DNA of 64,000 nt from Mesorhizobium shangrilense (GCF_040537815.1 NZ_JBEWSZ010000001.1:2232001-2296000); one strand, 5' to 3'; positions 44,579-53,598 are shown, counted from the stretch's first letter. The notes: a model not told the origin generated them from the letters alone. Made by a program: numbers and translations.

Positions 44579-45301
44579 TCACCAAAGATAGAAGAACGCG
44601 AAGATGAATACCCAAACCAGATCGACGAAATGCCAGTAGAGCCCCATGATCTCGACGTTCTCGTACTGGCCGCGTCGGCTGGTGAAGAATCCCCGTGCGC
44701 CAGCTTCGTAGTCGCCGCGCCACACCTTGCGCGCGGTGACCAACAGGAAGATCACGCCAATCGTGACATGGGTGCCATGGAACCCGGTGATCATGAAGAA
44801 AGATGAACCGAATTGCGCGGCGCCCCAGGGATTTGCCCAGGGCCGCACGCCCTCGGTGATGAGCTTCGTCCACTCGAAAGCCTGCATGCTGACGAAAGTC
44901 GCGCCAAGAGCGGCGGTGAGTAGCATCAACACCGCTGTCTTCCTGCGATCGTGCCGGTAGCCGAAATTAACCGCCATCGCCATCGTGCCGCTCGACGAGA
45001 TCAGCACGAAGGTCATGATCGCGATGAGGATCAGCGGAATATCCCGTCCGAACAGATGCAGCGCGAAAACCTCGCTCGGGTTGGGCCACGGCACGGTCGT
45101 CGACATGCGCGCGGTCATGTAGGACAACAGGAAGCAGCCAAAGATGAAGGTGTCGCTGAGCAGGAAGATCCACATCATGGCCTTCCCCCAGGACACGTTC
45201 TTGAACGCCCTCTGGTCGGACGACCAGTCGGCGGCGATGCCGCGCAGGCCCGGCTGCTGCGAAGCGGTACGGTCAGCATGTCCCAGTGCGGTCTCGGCCA
45301 T
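44579..45301 (-). CDS. Heme-copper oxidase subunit III
   Basis: A 240-residue subunit III with about six to seven helices. SWGKAMMWIFLLSDTFIFGCFLLSY is the N-terminal signature. FHGTHVTIGVIFLL and the C-terminal GLYWHFVDLVWVFIFAFFYLW are typical of COX3. It resembles CoxO/CoxP-type subunits of the alternative rhizobial oxidase. It is the fourth gene of the minus-strand operon, 47 nt after the other subunit-III-like gene. Confidence 0.93.
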   Translation of the reverse strand: MAETALGHADRTASQQPGLRGIAADWSSDQRAFKNVSWGKAMMWIFLLSDTFIFGCFLLSYMTARMSTTVPWPNPSEVFALHLFGRDIPLILIAIMTFVLISSSGTMAMAVNFGYRHDRRKTAVLMLLTAALGATFVSMQAFEWTKLITEGVRPWANPWGAAQFGSSFFMITGFHGTHVTIGVIFLLVTARKVWRGDYEAGARGFFTSRRGQYENVEIMGLYWHFVDLVWVFIFAFFYLW

Positions 45302-45348
45302 GAGCGTTCCTTCTCGTGTACAACTCGTCGCGCGGCTGGCGCGGCGTT

Positions 45349-46053
45349 CTAGGTCAGCAACCCCCGGCAGATGTCGATCAGGTCAGCCGCCCAGCCCATG
45401 AGCACGGAGAAGAGTACGAGCCAGACGACGAGCAGCACATGCCAGTACATCGCGCAGAGCTCGGTCGACAGAATGAGCCTTTCAGACCTGACGCGCTGCC
45501 ATGCGCGAACATTGACCCGGCCGAGCGCCACCAATCCGCCGATAATGTGCAGGCCATGCATCGCGGTCAGGAGATAGAAGAAGCTGGCAGCCGGATTCTC
45601 GGTTGCGAAATAGCCCTCAGCAGCGAAATCGCGCCAGGCGAGCAATTGTCCGCCCAGGAAGGCCACCGATGTCAGCGCACCTGTGAGAAGAGCAAGCCGG
45701 AGATTGTCAAGTCGTCCCTTGTGTGCGGCAGACACGGCGCCCTGCAGCGCCATGCTCGCCAGCACCAGCATTGCGGTGTTGAGCCACAGTATCCTCGGCA
45801 CCGGAGCGGCCTGCCAGTCGGCATAGACCATGCGCATGAAATAGGCGCTGATCAGGAGCGCAAACAGCGCGCCTACCACTGCAAGGAACACACCAAGCCC
45901 GATCTTGGCCGGGTGCATGAGCGACGCTTCCGTTTCGGGAAACGCCGTCACCGGCCCCGCCTCCAGCCATGGCTTGGACATCAGCCGCTGGCGCGACAGC
46001 CACCAGCCGACTATAGCGGCTATTGCGGCGAGGAATATCACGATCGCGCTCAT
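45349..46053 (-). CDS. Second subunit-III-like oxidase protein
   Basis: A 234-residue membrane protein with an N-terminal helix (IVIFLAAIAAIVGWWLS) and about six more. The second half matches COX3: FFYLLTAMHGLHIIGGLVALGRV, then AMYWHVLLVVWLVLFSVLMG. ATG 46053 overlaps the subunit I stop in an ATGA. Two subunit-III-like genes in a row are also described for coxO and coxP of Bradyrhizobium. Whether both are in one enzyme is unknown. Confidence 0.88.
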   Translation of the reverse strand: MSAIVIFLAAIAAIVGWWLSRQRLMSKPWLEAGPVTAFPETEASLMHPAKIGLGVFLAVVGALFALLISAYFMRMVYADWQAAPVPRILWLNTAMLVLASMALQGAVSAAHKGRLDNLRLALLTGALTSVAFLGGQLLAWRDFAAEGYFATENPAASFFYLLTAMHGLHIIGGLVALGRVNVRAWQRVRSERLILSTELCAMYWHVLLVVWLVLFSVLMGWAADLIDICRGLLT

Positions 46054-47825
46054 GTACTGCCGCCCCGTGTCAATGGGTTTGGATCGTTCTGCGGAATAAA
46101 GTCTTCCGGCGCGCCTGGTACGCTGTAGTCGTAGGCCCAGCGATAGACCACCGGCAACTCCTTGCCGAAGTTGCCGTGCGGGGGCGGCGTGCCTGCCGTC
46201 TGCCATTCCAGCGTCGTCGCCCGCCAAGGGTTATCGCCGGCTGGTCGGCCATGCCGGATGCTCCACAGGAGATTGAACAGGAACACCATCTGGGCGAAGC
46301 CGACCGTCAGCGCGGCAATGGTGATGAATTCGTTCAGCGTATGCACCGACGGCGGGACAAAGGCAGTGTCGCCGATCTCGGGATAGCGCCGCGGCACGCC
46401 GACCAGCCCGACATAATGCATCGGGAAGAAGATCATATAGGCGCCGAGGAAGGTCACCCAGAAATGGAAGCGGCCCATCGCTTCGTTAAGCATCCTACCG
46501 GTGACCTTGGGGTACCAATGATAGATCGCGCCAAAGACGACGAGTATCGGCGCCACGCCCATCACCATGTGGAAATGAGCGACCACGAACATCGTTTGCG
46601 CCAGCGGGACGTCGACCACCACGTTCCCGAGGAACAGGCCGGTCAACCCACCATTGACGAAGGTGACGATGAAGGCGAGCGCAAACAGCATCGGGATCGT
46701 CAGGTGGATGTCGCCGCGCCACAGCGTTAGCACCCAGTTGTAGACCTTGATGGCGGTGGGAATGGCGATGATCAGCGTGGTGGTAGCGAAAAAGAAGCCG
46801 AAATAGGGATGCATGCCCGAGACATACATATGATGCGCCCAGACGACGAAGGAGAGTGCGCCGATGCTAATGATCGCCCACACCATCATGCGATAGCCGA
46901 AGATGTTCTTGCGCGCATGCGTACTGATGAGATCGGAGACGATGCCGAAAGCGGGCAGCGCCACGATGTAGACTTCGGGATGGCCGAAGAACCAGAACAG
47001 GTGCTGGAACATGATCGGGCTTCCACCGTCGTGCGGGAGCGGGGTGGTGCCCATCTCCACGATCGCAGGCATGAAGAAGCTCGAGCCGATCACCCGGTCG
47101 AACAGCATCATGACGCAAGCGACGAAGAGTGCGGGGAAAGCAAGCAGCGCCATCACCGTGGCCGTGAAAATACCCCAGACAGTCAGCGGCAGGCGCATCA
47201 ACGTCATACCACGCGTGCGCCCCTGAAGCACGGTCACCACATAGTTGAGGCCGCCCATGGTGAAGCCGATGATGAACAGGATCAGCGAAACGAGCATCAG
47301 GATGATGCCCCAGTCCTGCCCGCCGGGCGTGCCCGAGGTGATGGCCTGCGGCGGATAGAGCGTCCAACCCGCGCCCGTCGGCCCGCCCGGCGCAAAGAAG
47401 CTGCCAACCAGCACCAGAACAGCGAGCAGGTAGATCCAGTAGCTCAGCATGTTGACATAGGGAAACACCATGTCGCGTGCGCCGACCATCAACGGGATCA
47501 GATAGTTGCCAAAACCGCCAAGGAAGAGCGCGGTCAGGAGATAGATCACCATGATCATGCCGTGCATGGTCATGAACTGATAGTAGATTTCCGGCGTGAT
47601 GGACGTGAACGTGTCGGGGAAACCAAGCTTCAGACGCATCAGCCAGGACAGCACCAGCGCGACAAGGCCAATCGCTGTCGCCGTGCCTGCATACTGGATG
47701 GCGATGACCTTGGCGTCCTGCGAGAAGACGTATTTCGTCCACCAACTGTGCGGATGATAGAGCTCAACCTCAGCCACTTCTGCGGCCGGAATGAGGCCAG
47801 CTCCATGAGGCGTGATGTCAACCAT
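46050..47825 (-). CDS. Cytochrome c oxidase subunit I (CoxN-like)
   Basis: A 591-residue catalytic subunit with twelve or more helices. It has the low-spin heme His in FMTMHGMIMVIYLLT. CuB and cross-linked His-Tyr lie in FFGHPEVYIVALPAFG, HH in VVWAHHMYVSG, and heme a/a3 ligands in VVAHFHMVMG. The Glu of HPEVY marks an A-type D-channel. ATG 47825 begins MVDITPHGAG with GAGGAAG upstream; an upstream extension overlaps subunit II and is spurious. The resemblance to coxN of the coxMNOP oxidase is from memory. Confidence 0.96.
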   Translation of the reverse strand: MVDITPHGAGLIPAAEVAEVELYHPHSWWTKYVFSQDAKVIAIQYAGTATAIGLVALVLSWLMRLKLGFPDTFTSITPEIYYQFMTMHGMIMVIYLLTALFLGGFGNYLIPLMVGARDMVFPYVNMLSYWIYLLAVLVLVGSFFAPGGPTGAGWTLYPPQAITSGTPGGQDWGIILMLVSLILFIIGFTMGGLNYVVTVLQGRTRGMTLMRLPLTVWGIFTATVMALLAFPALFVACVMMLFDRVIGSSFFMPAIVEMGTTPLPHDGGSPIMFQHLFWFFGHPEVYIVALPAFGIVSDLISTHARKNIFGYRMMVWAIISIGALSFVVWAHHMYVSGMHPYFGFFFATTTLIIAIPTAIKVYNWVLTLWRGDIHLTIPMLFALAFIVTFVNGGLTGLFLGNVVVDVPLAQTMFVVAHFHMVMGVAPILVVFGAIYHWYPKVTGRMLNEAMGRFHFWVTFLGAYMIFFPMHYVGLVGVPRRYPEIGDTAFVPPSVHTLNEFITIAALTVGFAQMVFLFNLLWSIRHGRPAGDNPWRATTLEWQTAGTPPPHGNFGKELPVVYRWAYDYSVPGAPEDFIPQNDPNPLTRGGST

Positions 47826-47896
47826 TGGTGCACTTCCTCGCTCGTTTCCGTCTCCGGCAAGGCAACCTCCTGGGCCGCCTCGCCCAATACCTTTCC

Positions 47897-48736
47897 CTAG
47901 TCGGCCTTGGCCTTTGCCGGCTCGACAAGCGCGCCTGTCTTGGCGGGCGCCGACAGTTGGGCAAAAGTCGACTGCTGCTGCAGCCAGGCCAGATAATCCT
48001 GTTCGGTGTCGACCTTCACCACGCCGCGCATGAACGCATGGCCGACACCGCAAAGCTGGGAGCAAAGAACCTCGAACGTTCCAGTCCGTGTCGGGGTAAA
48101 CCAGAAATAGGTGACCGTGCCCGGAACCATGTCCATCTTGGCGCGGAACTCCGGCACGTAGAAATCGTGTATTACGTCGATCGAGCGCAGCAACATTTTG
48201 ACCGGCTTGCCGACCTGCAGATGGAGGTCGGCCGCCACGACCACGACATCGTCCTGACCGTTGCGATCCTGCGGATTGATGCCGAGCGGATTGTCCGGAC
48301 TGATAAGCTTGGCATTCGACGTGCCGAGCTTGCCATCCGCACCGGGCAAACGGAAGCTCCATTGCCATTGCTGCGCGAAGACCTCGACCTCAGTCGCGTC
48401 CTTGGGAACGGTGACGAACTGGCTCCACACGAACAGGCCGGGCGCCAGCAATGCCGCGACGCCGGCAGCGGTGACCACGGTCAGCCAGGATTCGAGCTTT
48501 CTGCTTTCGGGCTCGTAGGCCGCTTTTTGCCCTTCCTTGTGCCGGAAGCGGTAAACGCAATAGGCCATGAACAGGACGACGGCGGAGAAGACCGTCCCGG
48601 TGATCCAGAAAGTGATGACAAGAGTGCTGTCGATATAGCCCCAGTTAGAGGCTATCGGCGTTGACCACCAAGGGCTCAGCACATGGAACAGCACCGAGCC
48701 GACAACAATCAGAACGAGTACGAGCGCTATGGCCAT
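47897..48736 (-). CDS. Cytochrome c oxidase subunit II (CoxM-like)
   Basis: A 279-residue subunit with two membrane helices (about residues 4-22 and 38-62), a third hydrophobic stretch at 88-105, and a periplasmic cupredoxin domain. The CuA ligands are present: His190 and Cys225, Cys229, His233, Met236 in CSQLCGVGHAFM. The enzyme therefore takes electrons from cytochrome c, not quinol. It is first in the operon II-I-III-III-IV. GGAGGA precedes ATG 48736. No fused cytochrome c domain is present. Confidence 0.95.
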   Translation of the reverse strand: MAIALVLVLIVVGSVLFHVLSPWWSTPIASNWGYIDSTLVITFWITGTVFSAVVLFMAYCVYRFRHKEGQKAAYEPESRKLESWLTVVTAAGVAALLAPGLFVWSQFVTVPKDATEVEVFAQQWQWSFRLPGADGKLGTSNAKLISPDNPLGINPQDRNGQDDVVVVAADLHLQVGKPVKMLLRSIDVIHDFYVPEFRAKMDMVPGTVTYFWFTPTRTGTFEVLCSQLCGVGHAFMRGVVKVDTEQDYLAWLQQQSTFAQLSAPAKTGALVEPAKAKAD

Positions 48737-49135
48737 CCTCGGTTCCTCCGGCATTCCGAGGGACGCAGTCCCGTAGGAAGGCCACGCGCATCATAGCGCC
48801 ATTTGCCTCAGAAATACTAGGGGATGAGGTCGGCTAGGGGCCACGTCACATTTGCAGAGAGCGATAAGCTGGTGGAAAACTCCTCCGCAACTTGTGCGAT
48901 GATTTTGGCGGCCAACCTATAACGGCATGACTGACAGACTCCTCCCGGTTGGGTTGAATCCCGGCAGATGCTCATGCGCGCCGAATTTGGGGAGCTCGAA
49001 CGCAGGACATCACGCGGCCGTGACATGATGGTGGAAAGCAGCCAACCGGCCACGCTTTCGCCATCCGAACGAAGTTGATAGACTCGGTTCGACTCCCACT
49101 ACAGCGCCCGAACCGGGCAGAACAAGGAAACTCCC
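48737..49135. other. Divergent intergenic region, oxidase operon / small protein
   Basis: A 399-bp gap that must hold the promoter of the oxidase operon and that of the small gene at 49136. I recognise no FNR-type or other operator. Near the small gene, CGGTTCG (49085-49091) is inverted as CGAACCG (49109-49115), a possible leader hairpin. A tRNA T-arm-like string there was examined and rejected. Confidence 0.45.
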
Positions 49136-49357
49136 ATGGCTTCGACGACCGTAGCGTTGGTCTGGTATCTGGTAATCGCCGGCCCAGGGGGCGGTATGGC
49201 CGTTCTCCCCAGCACCTTCGACAAGCGCGAACAGTGCACCGCCGCCGTCGCCGAGTATCAGAAGCAGCCGACGCCGGCTGGCTGGTCGCTGCAGTGCGTG
49301 CCGAGCGCGTCGCCGTTTACCGACGAAGGCGACAACGAAGTCCCTTCGGCGCAGTAA
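49136..49357 (+). CDS. Small conserved-looking protein of unknown function
   Basis: A 73-residue protein with a short hydrophobic N-terminus (TTVALVWYLVIAGPGGGMAVL) that could be a weak signal or membrane anchor. The polar remainder has two cysteines (REQCTAAV, SLQCVPSA) spaced to form a disulfide. AAGGAAA lies 7 nt before the ATG, which supports translation. I do not recognise a family. Periplasmic location is a guess from the N-terminus and cysteines. Confidence 0.65.
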   Translation: MASTTVALVWYLVIAGPGGGMAVLPSTFDKREQCTAAVAEYQKQPTPAGWSLQCVPSASPFTDEGDNEVPSAQ

Positions 49358-49437
49358 GCATACGGCGGGAAATCGCCACGCTGCGTGTGATTGCCGAAGC
49401 CGCGGTCACACGCATTTCAATGGCTGGCGCCCGCACT

Positions 49438-49944
49438 TCAGCGTTTTGCGCTCACCGTCAGTTCCGGTTTCTGGTTGATGGTCTGGAACACCACGCAGTA
49501 GCGTTCTGTCAGTTTCAGCAGCGCGTCTATGCGCTCCTGCGGCTCATTGGTGTCGAGGCCGAATTTCAGCCTGATGGCGCGGAAACCAACGGGTGCATCC
49601 CTGGCCACGCCAAGGGTACCGCGAAAGTCGAGGTCGCCTTCAGCCTCGACCGTGGCGGCGCCGAGCTTGAATTCCAACGCCGTCGCCACCGCCTTCAGCG
49701 TCACGCCGGCGCAGGCCACCAATGCCTCGAGCAGCATGTCGCCTGAGCACAGCTCAAGCCCAGATCCACCGGTCGCCGGGTGCAGTCCCGCGACAGCAAG
49801 CGCCCTGCCCGTCTCGACCTTGCAGGCGATCGACTGGTCGTCGATCGAACCTCTGGCCCTGAGCGTGACCAGGGCGCGCTCGGCGTCGTCGCGATAGGCC
49901 TCCTTCAACGGCGCCTGCATGGCCTTCAATCCGGTCGCGTCCAT
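49438..49944 (-). CDS. OsmC family protein
   Basis: A 168-residue OsmC/Ohr-superfamily protein. One Cys is in LLEALVACAGVTLKAVA and the second in LLKLTERYCVVFQTI; in the family these two reduce organic hydroperoxides. It is closer to the YhfA-like OsmC branch than to Ohr, since the second block lacks the usual CP pair. ATG 49944 has AAAGGA upstream. It is probably cytoplasmic and monocistronic. Confidence 0.87.
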   Translation of the reverse strand: MDATGLKAMQAPLKEAYRDDAERALVTLRARGSIDDQSIACKVETGRALAVAGLHPATGGSGLELCSGDMLLEALVACAGVTLKAVATALEFKLGAATVEAEGDLDFRGTLGVARDAPVGFRAIRLKFGLDTNEPQERIDALLKLTERYCVVFQTINQKPELTVSAKR

Positions 49945-50202
49945 TTCCAATCCTTTCAGCAGCGCTTCCTGTCATGTTCGCACAGGGCATTGTCACCGTG
50001 GATGCCGTCGGTCCAGCCACATGGAGACAACCGAGGATGTGCAGGCATCCCAACCTGATGCAACTCCCTGCCCCAACGCAAGCCCGCCGCTGGCGTAGCG
50101 CGCCTGCGTTTTTCACCCGTATAGCGTATCCATGCGAAGCCCGGTTTTCAAAGCCTTCGCAGTGCTTCTCGGCAATCATTTCTCTGAACAGGCCCGTGCC
50201 GC

Positions 50203-51090
50203 ATGGCCGACATCGCCATTCTTGAAACACGTGAAAGGGTGCTTGCAGGCATCCTGTTCACGGGCGCGGCCTATTTCCTGTTTTCCACGCAGGATGCATC
50301 GATCAAGCTTCTGGTCGTGGGCATGACGGTCTGGCAGATCATGTTCTTTCGCAGCATCACGATCCTGGTCGGATGTGCGGCAATTGGCGGGCGTCGCCTG
50401 TTCGAGGACACGGTGCGCTCGTCCGTCCTCCGGCCAATGTTCTTGCGCAGCGTGTTCACGCTGGCTGCCTGGATCTGCTTCTACAATGCCGCCAAGACCA
50501 TGCAGCTGGCCGAACTCACCACCATCTATTACGCCGCCCCGATCATCATCACGGTGCTTTCGGTGGTGATGCTTGGTGAGAAGGTTCCTGCCCTGCGCTG
50601 GCTGGCCGTGTTCATCGGCTTCGCCGGCGTCTTCGTCGCCTGCGACCCGACCCGTCTCGGACTGTCCATGCCGGTGCTGCTGGTGCTGGCCGCGGCGATC
50701 TTGTGGGCCATCGCCATCATTTTGATGCGCAAGACCTCGCTGGCCGAGCGCACGATGATCCAGCTCGTCTTGAACAACACCTTCTTCCTGGCGTTTTCGG
50801 CCGTTCCGACCTTTTTTCTATGGCAAGCAATGACATGGGACCAGTTGCTGTTGTTGATCGCCGTCGGCGCGCTGGGCGGGATCGCCCAGTATCTTCTGTT
50901 CGAAGGCATGAAGCGCGCGCCTGTTTCGATTTTGGCACCGCTCGAATACACTTCGCTGATCTGGTCCTTCGCGCTGGGTTTCGCGATATGGGGCGATGTA
51001 CCGCGCCCCGAAGTGTTCATCGGCGCGGCAATCATCGTGTCCGCCGGCCTGGTGATTGTCGCCAACGAGCGTTTTCGCAAGTGGGCGTAA
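50203..51090 (+). CDS. DMT (EamA) family transporter
   Basis: A 295-residue inner-membrane protein with ten predicted helices in two EamA halves. Typical blocks are FFRSITILVG, FYNAAKTMQLAELTTIYYAAPIIITVLSVVMLGEK and the second-half PVSILAPLEYTSLIWSFALGFAIWGDVP. EamA proteins mostly export amino acids, nucleosides or other metabolites. The substrate is unknown. A second, distinct DMT gene follows after 99 nt, so the pair may be co-expressed. Confidence 0.9.
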   Translation: MADIAILETRERVLAGILFTGAAYFLFSTQDASIKLLVVGMTVWQIMFFRSITILVGCAAIGGRRLFEDTVRSSVLRPMFLRSVFTLAAWICFYNAAKTMQLAELTTIYYAAPIIITVLSVVMLGEKVPALRWLAVFIGFAGVFVACDPTRLGLSMPVLLVLAAAILWAIAIILMRKTSLAERTMIQLVLNNTFFLAFSAVPTFFLWQAMTWDQLLLLIAVGALGGIAQYLLFEGMKRAPVSILAPLEYTSLIWSFALGFAIWGDVPRPEVFIGAAIIVSAGLVIVANERFRKWA

Positions 51091-51189
51091 AACCCTGCGG
51101 GGAATTCGCGCGCAATAATTGATCCCTGCTGACAGCAGGGTGTCAGTACGGGCCGGACTAGTATCCGCCATGGCGAAAGGTTCTTGAGC

Positions 51190-52086
51190 ATGCAAGGCAA
51201 TAGCAGCCCATCCACCGAGCAAACCCTTGGCATCATCCTGGTGTCGGCATCGGCAGCCGTGTTCGCCCTTACCGGGGTGCTGACCAAATCCATCCGCGCC
51301 GATCCGCTGACCATCATCTGCTGGCGTGGCTTTGTCGGCTCGATCCTGATCACGCTCTACGTACTGTGGCGTCGACAGCGCTCCGGCGGGCAGGAGAGCC
51401 TGCGGCTCGGCTGGCGCGGCTGGCTGCTGGCGGTCGAGGGAGCCCTGGCGAGCATTGCCTTCATCTGCGCCTTCAAGTTCACCTTTGTCGCCAATGTGGC
51501 GATCATCTACGCCACAGCGCCCTTCGTCACCGCCCTGCTCGCCTTTGCACTGGTCAGGGAGCGGTTTCGCCCGCAGACGATGATCGCCGCCGCGGTATCG
51601 CTCTGCGGCGTCGCGATCATGGTCTGGTCCGGTTTCGGCACCGGCAATCTGTTCGGCGACTTTCTGGCGTTGCTGATGACGATCGGCAGCGCGCTCTACA
51701 TGATCATGGTCCGCGCCTTCCGCGAGACGCCGGTGGTATGGGCGGGCGCAGTGTCGGCGTTCCTTCTGTTCGTGCTCGGCTGGTTCGTCACCGACCCGCT
51801 GGCGGTTTCACCAAGGGACGCCGTCCTGCTCGTGACATTCGGCGCATCCTTCGCGCTGTCGTCCATCTTGTGGACGGAGGGGGCTCGGCTCATCCCGGCC
51901 CCCGAATCCGGCCTGCTCGGCTCGGCCGAAGTGCCTTTCGCCATCCTGTTTGCCTTCCTGTTCCTGGCCGAGATTCCGCCCGCCGCCAGCATTATCGGTG
52001 GCGCCATCGTGCTGTGCGCTGTGTTCGCCCATGCCGGACGTGACTGGCTCATGGCAAGGCAACAGCGCGCAACCGTCTCGGTTTGA
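51190..52086 (+). CDS. DMT (EamA) family transporter, second copy
   Basis: A 298-residue protein with ten helices in two EamA halves: AVFALTGVLTKSIRADPLTIICWRG, FTFVANVAIIYATAPFVTALLAF and, in the second half, PAPESGLLGSAEVPFAILFAFLFLAEIP. It is clearly diverged from the preceding gene, so this is not a recent duplication. ATG 51190 was preferred to the in-frame TTG 6 nt earlier. AAAGG lies upstream. A terminator follows at 52184. Confidence 0.9.
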   Translation: MQGNSSPSTEQTLGIILVSASAAVFALTGVLTKSIRADPLTIICWRGFVGSILITLYVLWRRQRSGGQESLRLGWRGWLLAVEGALASIAFICAFKFTFVANVAIIYATAPFVTALLAFALVRERFRPQTMIAAAVSLCGVAIMVWSGFGTGNLFGDFLALLMTIGSALYMIMVRAFRETPVVWAGAVSAFLLFVLGWFVTDPLAVSPRDAVLLVTFGASFALSSILWTEGARLIPAPESGLLGSAEVPFAILFAFLFLAEIPPAASIIGGAIVLCAVFAHAGRDWLMARQQRATVSV

Positions 52087-52183
52087 AAAATTTCGCAACG
52101 TCACGGAACCATCACCGGTTTCAGGCATTGTTGTCGTGACGGGCACCCCAAGTCCCCCCAAACCCCTTGCCCGTCCTACCTCC

Positions 52184-52211
52184 AGCCGACCGCAAGGTCG
52201 GCTTTTTCTTT
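52184..52211. terminator. Rho-independent terminator between convergent genes
   Basis: AGCCGACC (52184-52191) pairs with GGTCGGCT (52196-52203) around the tetraloop GCAA, followed by TTTTCTTT. It ends the DMT unit and, being between convergent genes, faces the LysR gene's 3' end. Confidence 0.85.
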
Positions 52212-52214
52212 GCC

Positions 52215-53078
52215 TCAGCCGAAGCCACCTGACGAGGCGAGGTTGCCGCTGATCAACGCCGCCAGATCTCGGGCTGGGGATTGCGCCTCGCCGCGCAGCC
52301 TTATGGCGAATTCGGCAATGGGAACCGGGGGCAGGCCAAGATCGCGCGGCGCCCTGACGATCCCGGAATACGCGAACCGTGCCGTTCTCAGCGTCAACGC
52401 GATGCCAGCATTCACCGCCGTGCGCAGGCCGGCCAGGCTGGCGCTGGTGGCGGCTATCCGGTAGTGGCGCCCAGCAGCATCAAGAGTGGCGATCGCGGCA
52501 TCGCGAAAACCGCAATGCGGATCGAGCAGCGCCAACGGCACCTCGTCCTGCCGCGAAACCAACCCCTTTTGCGAACACAGCCAGACCATTGGCTCCCTGA
52601 GCACGCCGACTTCATCCGGCGTTGGGAACTGGCGCATGGCGATCGTCAGATCGAGAAGGCCGGACTGCAGCGCTTGCGCAAGTTCAACCGAGCGGCCGAC
52701 ACGCAGCTCGATCCTGACACGCGGATGGCTGACGGCGAAGGCCCTGAGCAGATTGGGCAAGCCGCTATCGGCGAAATCCTGCGTTGTGCCGATAGCGAGG
52801 CGGCCGTCGGCTCGCGCACCCTTGAGCGCAAGCCACGCCTCGCTGTGTACGGAAAGGATACGGCGCGCATGGCCGACAAGATCTTCGCCGGCGGGTGTCA
52901 GGCCGCGCCCCCGCCCCTGCGGCATCAACAGCGGCTCGCCGACGATCTCCTCAAGTCGTTGCATCTGCGCCGTCACCGCCGAGGGCGTGCGGCCGACCAT
53001 CGATGCCGCCTGTGCCAACGAGCCGCCATCGACGAAGGCGAGGAACGTTCTGAGAAGGTCGGGATCAAACAACTGCAT
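52215..53078 (-). CDS. LysR family transcriptional regulator
   Basis: A 287-residue LysR protein. The N-terminal winged helix covers residues 1-60 (LLRTFLAFVDGGSLAQAASMVGRTPSAVTAQMQRLEE), then the effector domain. It is divergent from the tautomerase gene with 112 bp between, the usual layout for a LysR regulator and its target. ATG 53078 begins MQLFDPDLLRTF, as expected; the 8-residue upstream extension is unlikely. An inverted repeat in the gap may be its operator. Confidence 0.92.
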   Translation of the reverse strand: MQLFDPDLLRTFLAFVDGGSLAQAASMVGRTPSAVTAQMQRLEEIVGEPLLMPQGRGRGLTPAGEDLVGHARRILSVHSEAWLALKGARADGRLAIGTTQDFADSGLPNLLRAFAVSHPRVRIELRVGRSVELAQALQSGLLDLTIAMRQFPTPDEVGVLREPMVWLCSQKGLVSRQDEVPLALLDPHCGFRDAAIATLDAAGRHYRIAATSASLAGLRTAVNAGIALTLRTARFAYSGIVRAPRDLGLPPVPIAEFAIRLRGEAQSPARDLAALISGNLASSGGFG

Positions 53079-53089
53079 ACTTCGACAAT

Positions 53090-53118
53090 ATCGAATCTTC
53101 ACTTAAAAACAATTCGAT
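53090..53118. promoter_or_regulatory. Candidate LysR operator between lysR and the tautomerase gene
   Basis: ATCGAAT (53090-53096) and ATTCGAT (53112-53118) are exact inverted copies separated by 15 AT-rich nucleotides. LysR operators are typically dyads in the divergent promoter region; this one starts 12 nt from the lysR start codon. Confidence 0.5.
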
Positions 53119-53190
53119 TTTTTTGACTCAAAGATGGCGGCATAGTGCTTCCAACGGCAATCGCACGCTGCTCAACCAAGGAGAAGGAAA

Positions 53191-53598
53191 ATGCCAATCA
53201 TCAACATCAGCGTGACCGGCAAGCCCGACGCCGCTCTGTCCGCCAGGATCGCCAAGGAAGTGACCGGGATCACCGCCACGCAGTTGCGCAAGGATCCAAC
53301 GATTACCGCGGTCGCCATATCCTACGTCGATCCGCAGCACTGGTTCGCGGGCGGCAAGTCACTGGCCCGGCATGGCGCAAACACCTTCTGGCTGGACATC
53401 AAGGTGGTCGACGGCACCAATACCAAGCTCGAGCTGGAAGCCTATCTTGAGGCGATCTTCGCTGCTTTCAGCCACTTGCTGGGCACGGTGCACGAGGAAA
53501 GCTATGCCTTCGTGCACGAAGTGCCGGCCGCCGCCTATGGCTATGGCGGCAAGACGCAGGAGTTCCGCTTCATCAGCGGGAGGTTGAAGGCTGCTTGA
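53191..53598 (+). CDS. Tautomerase family protein
   Basis: A 135-residue protein of the 4-oxalocrotonate tautomerase superfamily. Pro2 (MPIINISVTG) becomes the N-terminal catalytic base after Met removal. It is a fused double-length member (two beta-alpha-beta units, residues about 1-62 and 63-130). AAGGAGAAGG lies upstream. Its substrate is unknown; regulation by the divergent LysR protein is inferred. Confidence 0.88.
   Translation: MPIINISVTGKPDAALSARIAKEVTGITATQLRKDPTITAVAISYVDPQHWFAGGKSLARHGANTFWLDIKVVDGTNTKLELEAYLEAIFAAFSHLLGTVHEESYAFVHEVPAAAYGYGGKTQEFRFISGRLKAA

Noticed and set aside
47826..48368. In-frame N-terminal extension of the oxidase subunit I gene
   Set aside because: It overlaps subunit II in another frame and has no resemblance to subunit I; a good ribosome-binding site precedes ATG 47825.
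49080..49115. tRNA-like string GGTTCGACTCCC upstream of 49136
   Set aside because: The flanking 5-bp stems needed for a T-arm do not pair, and no anticodon or acceptor stem can be drawn.
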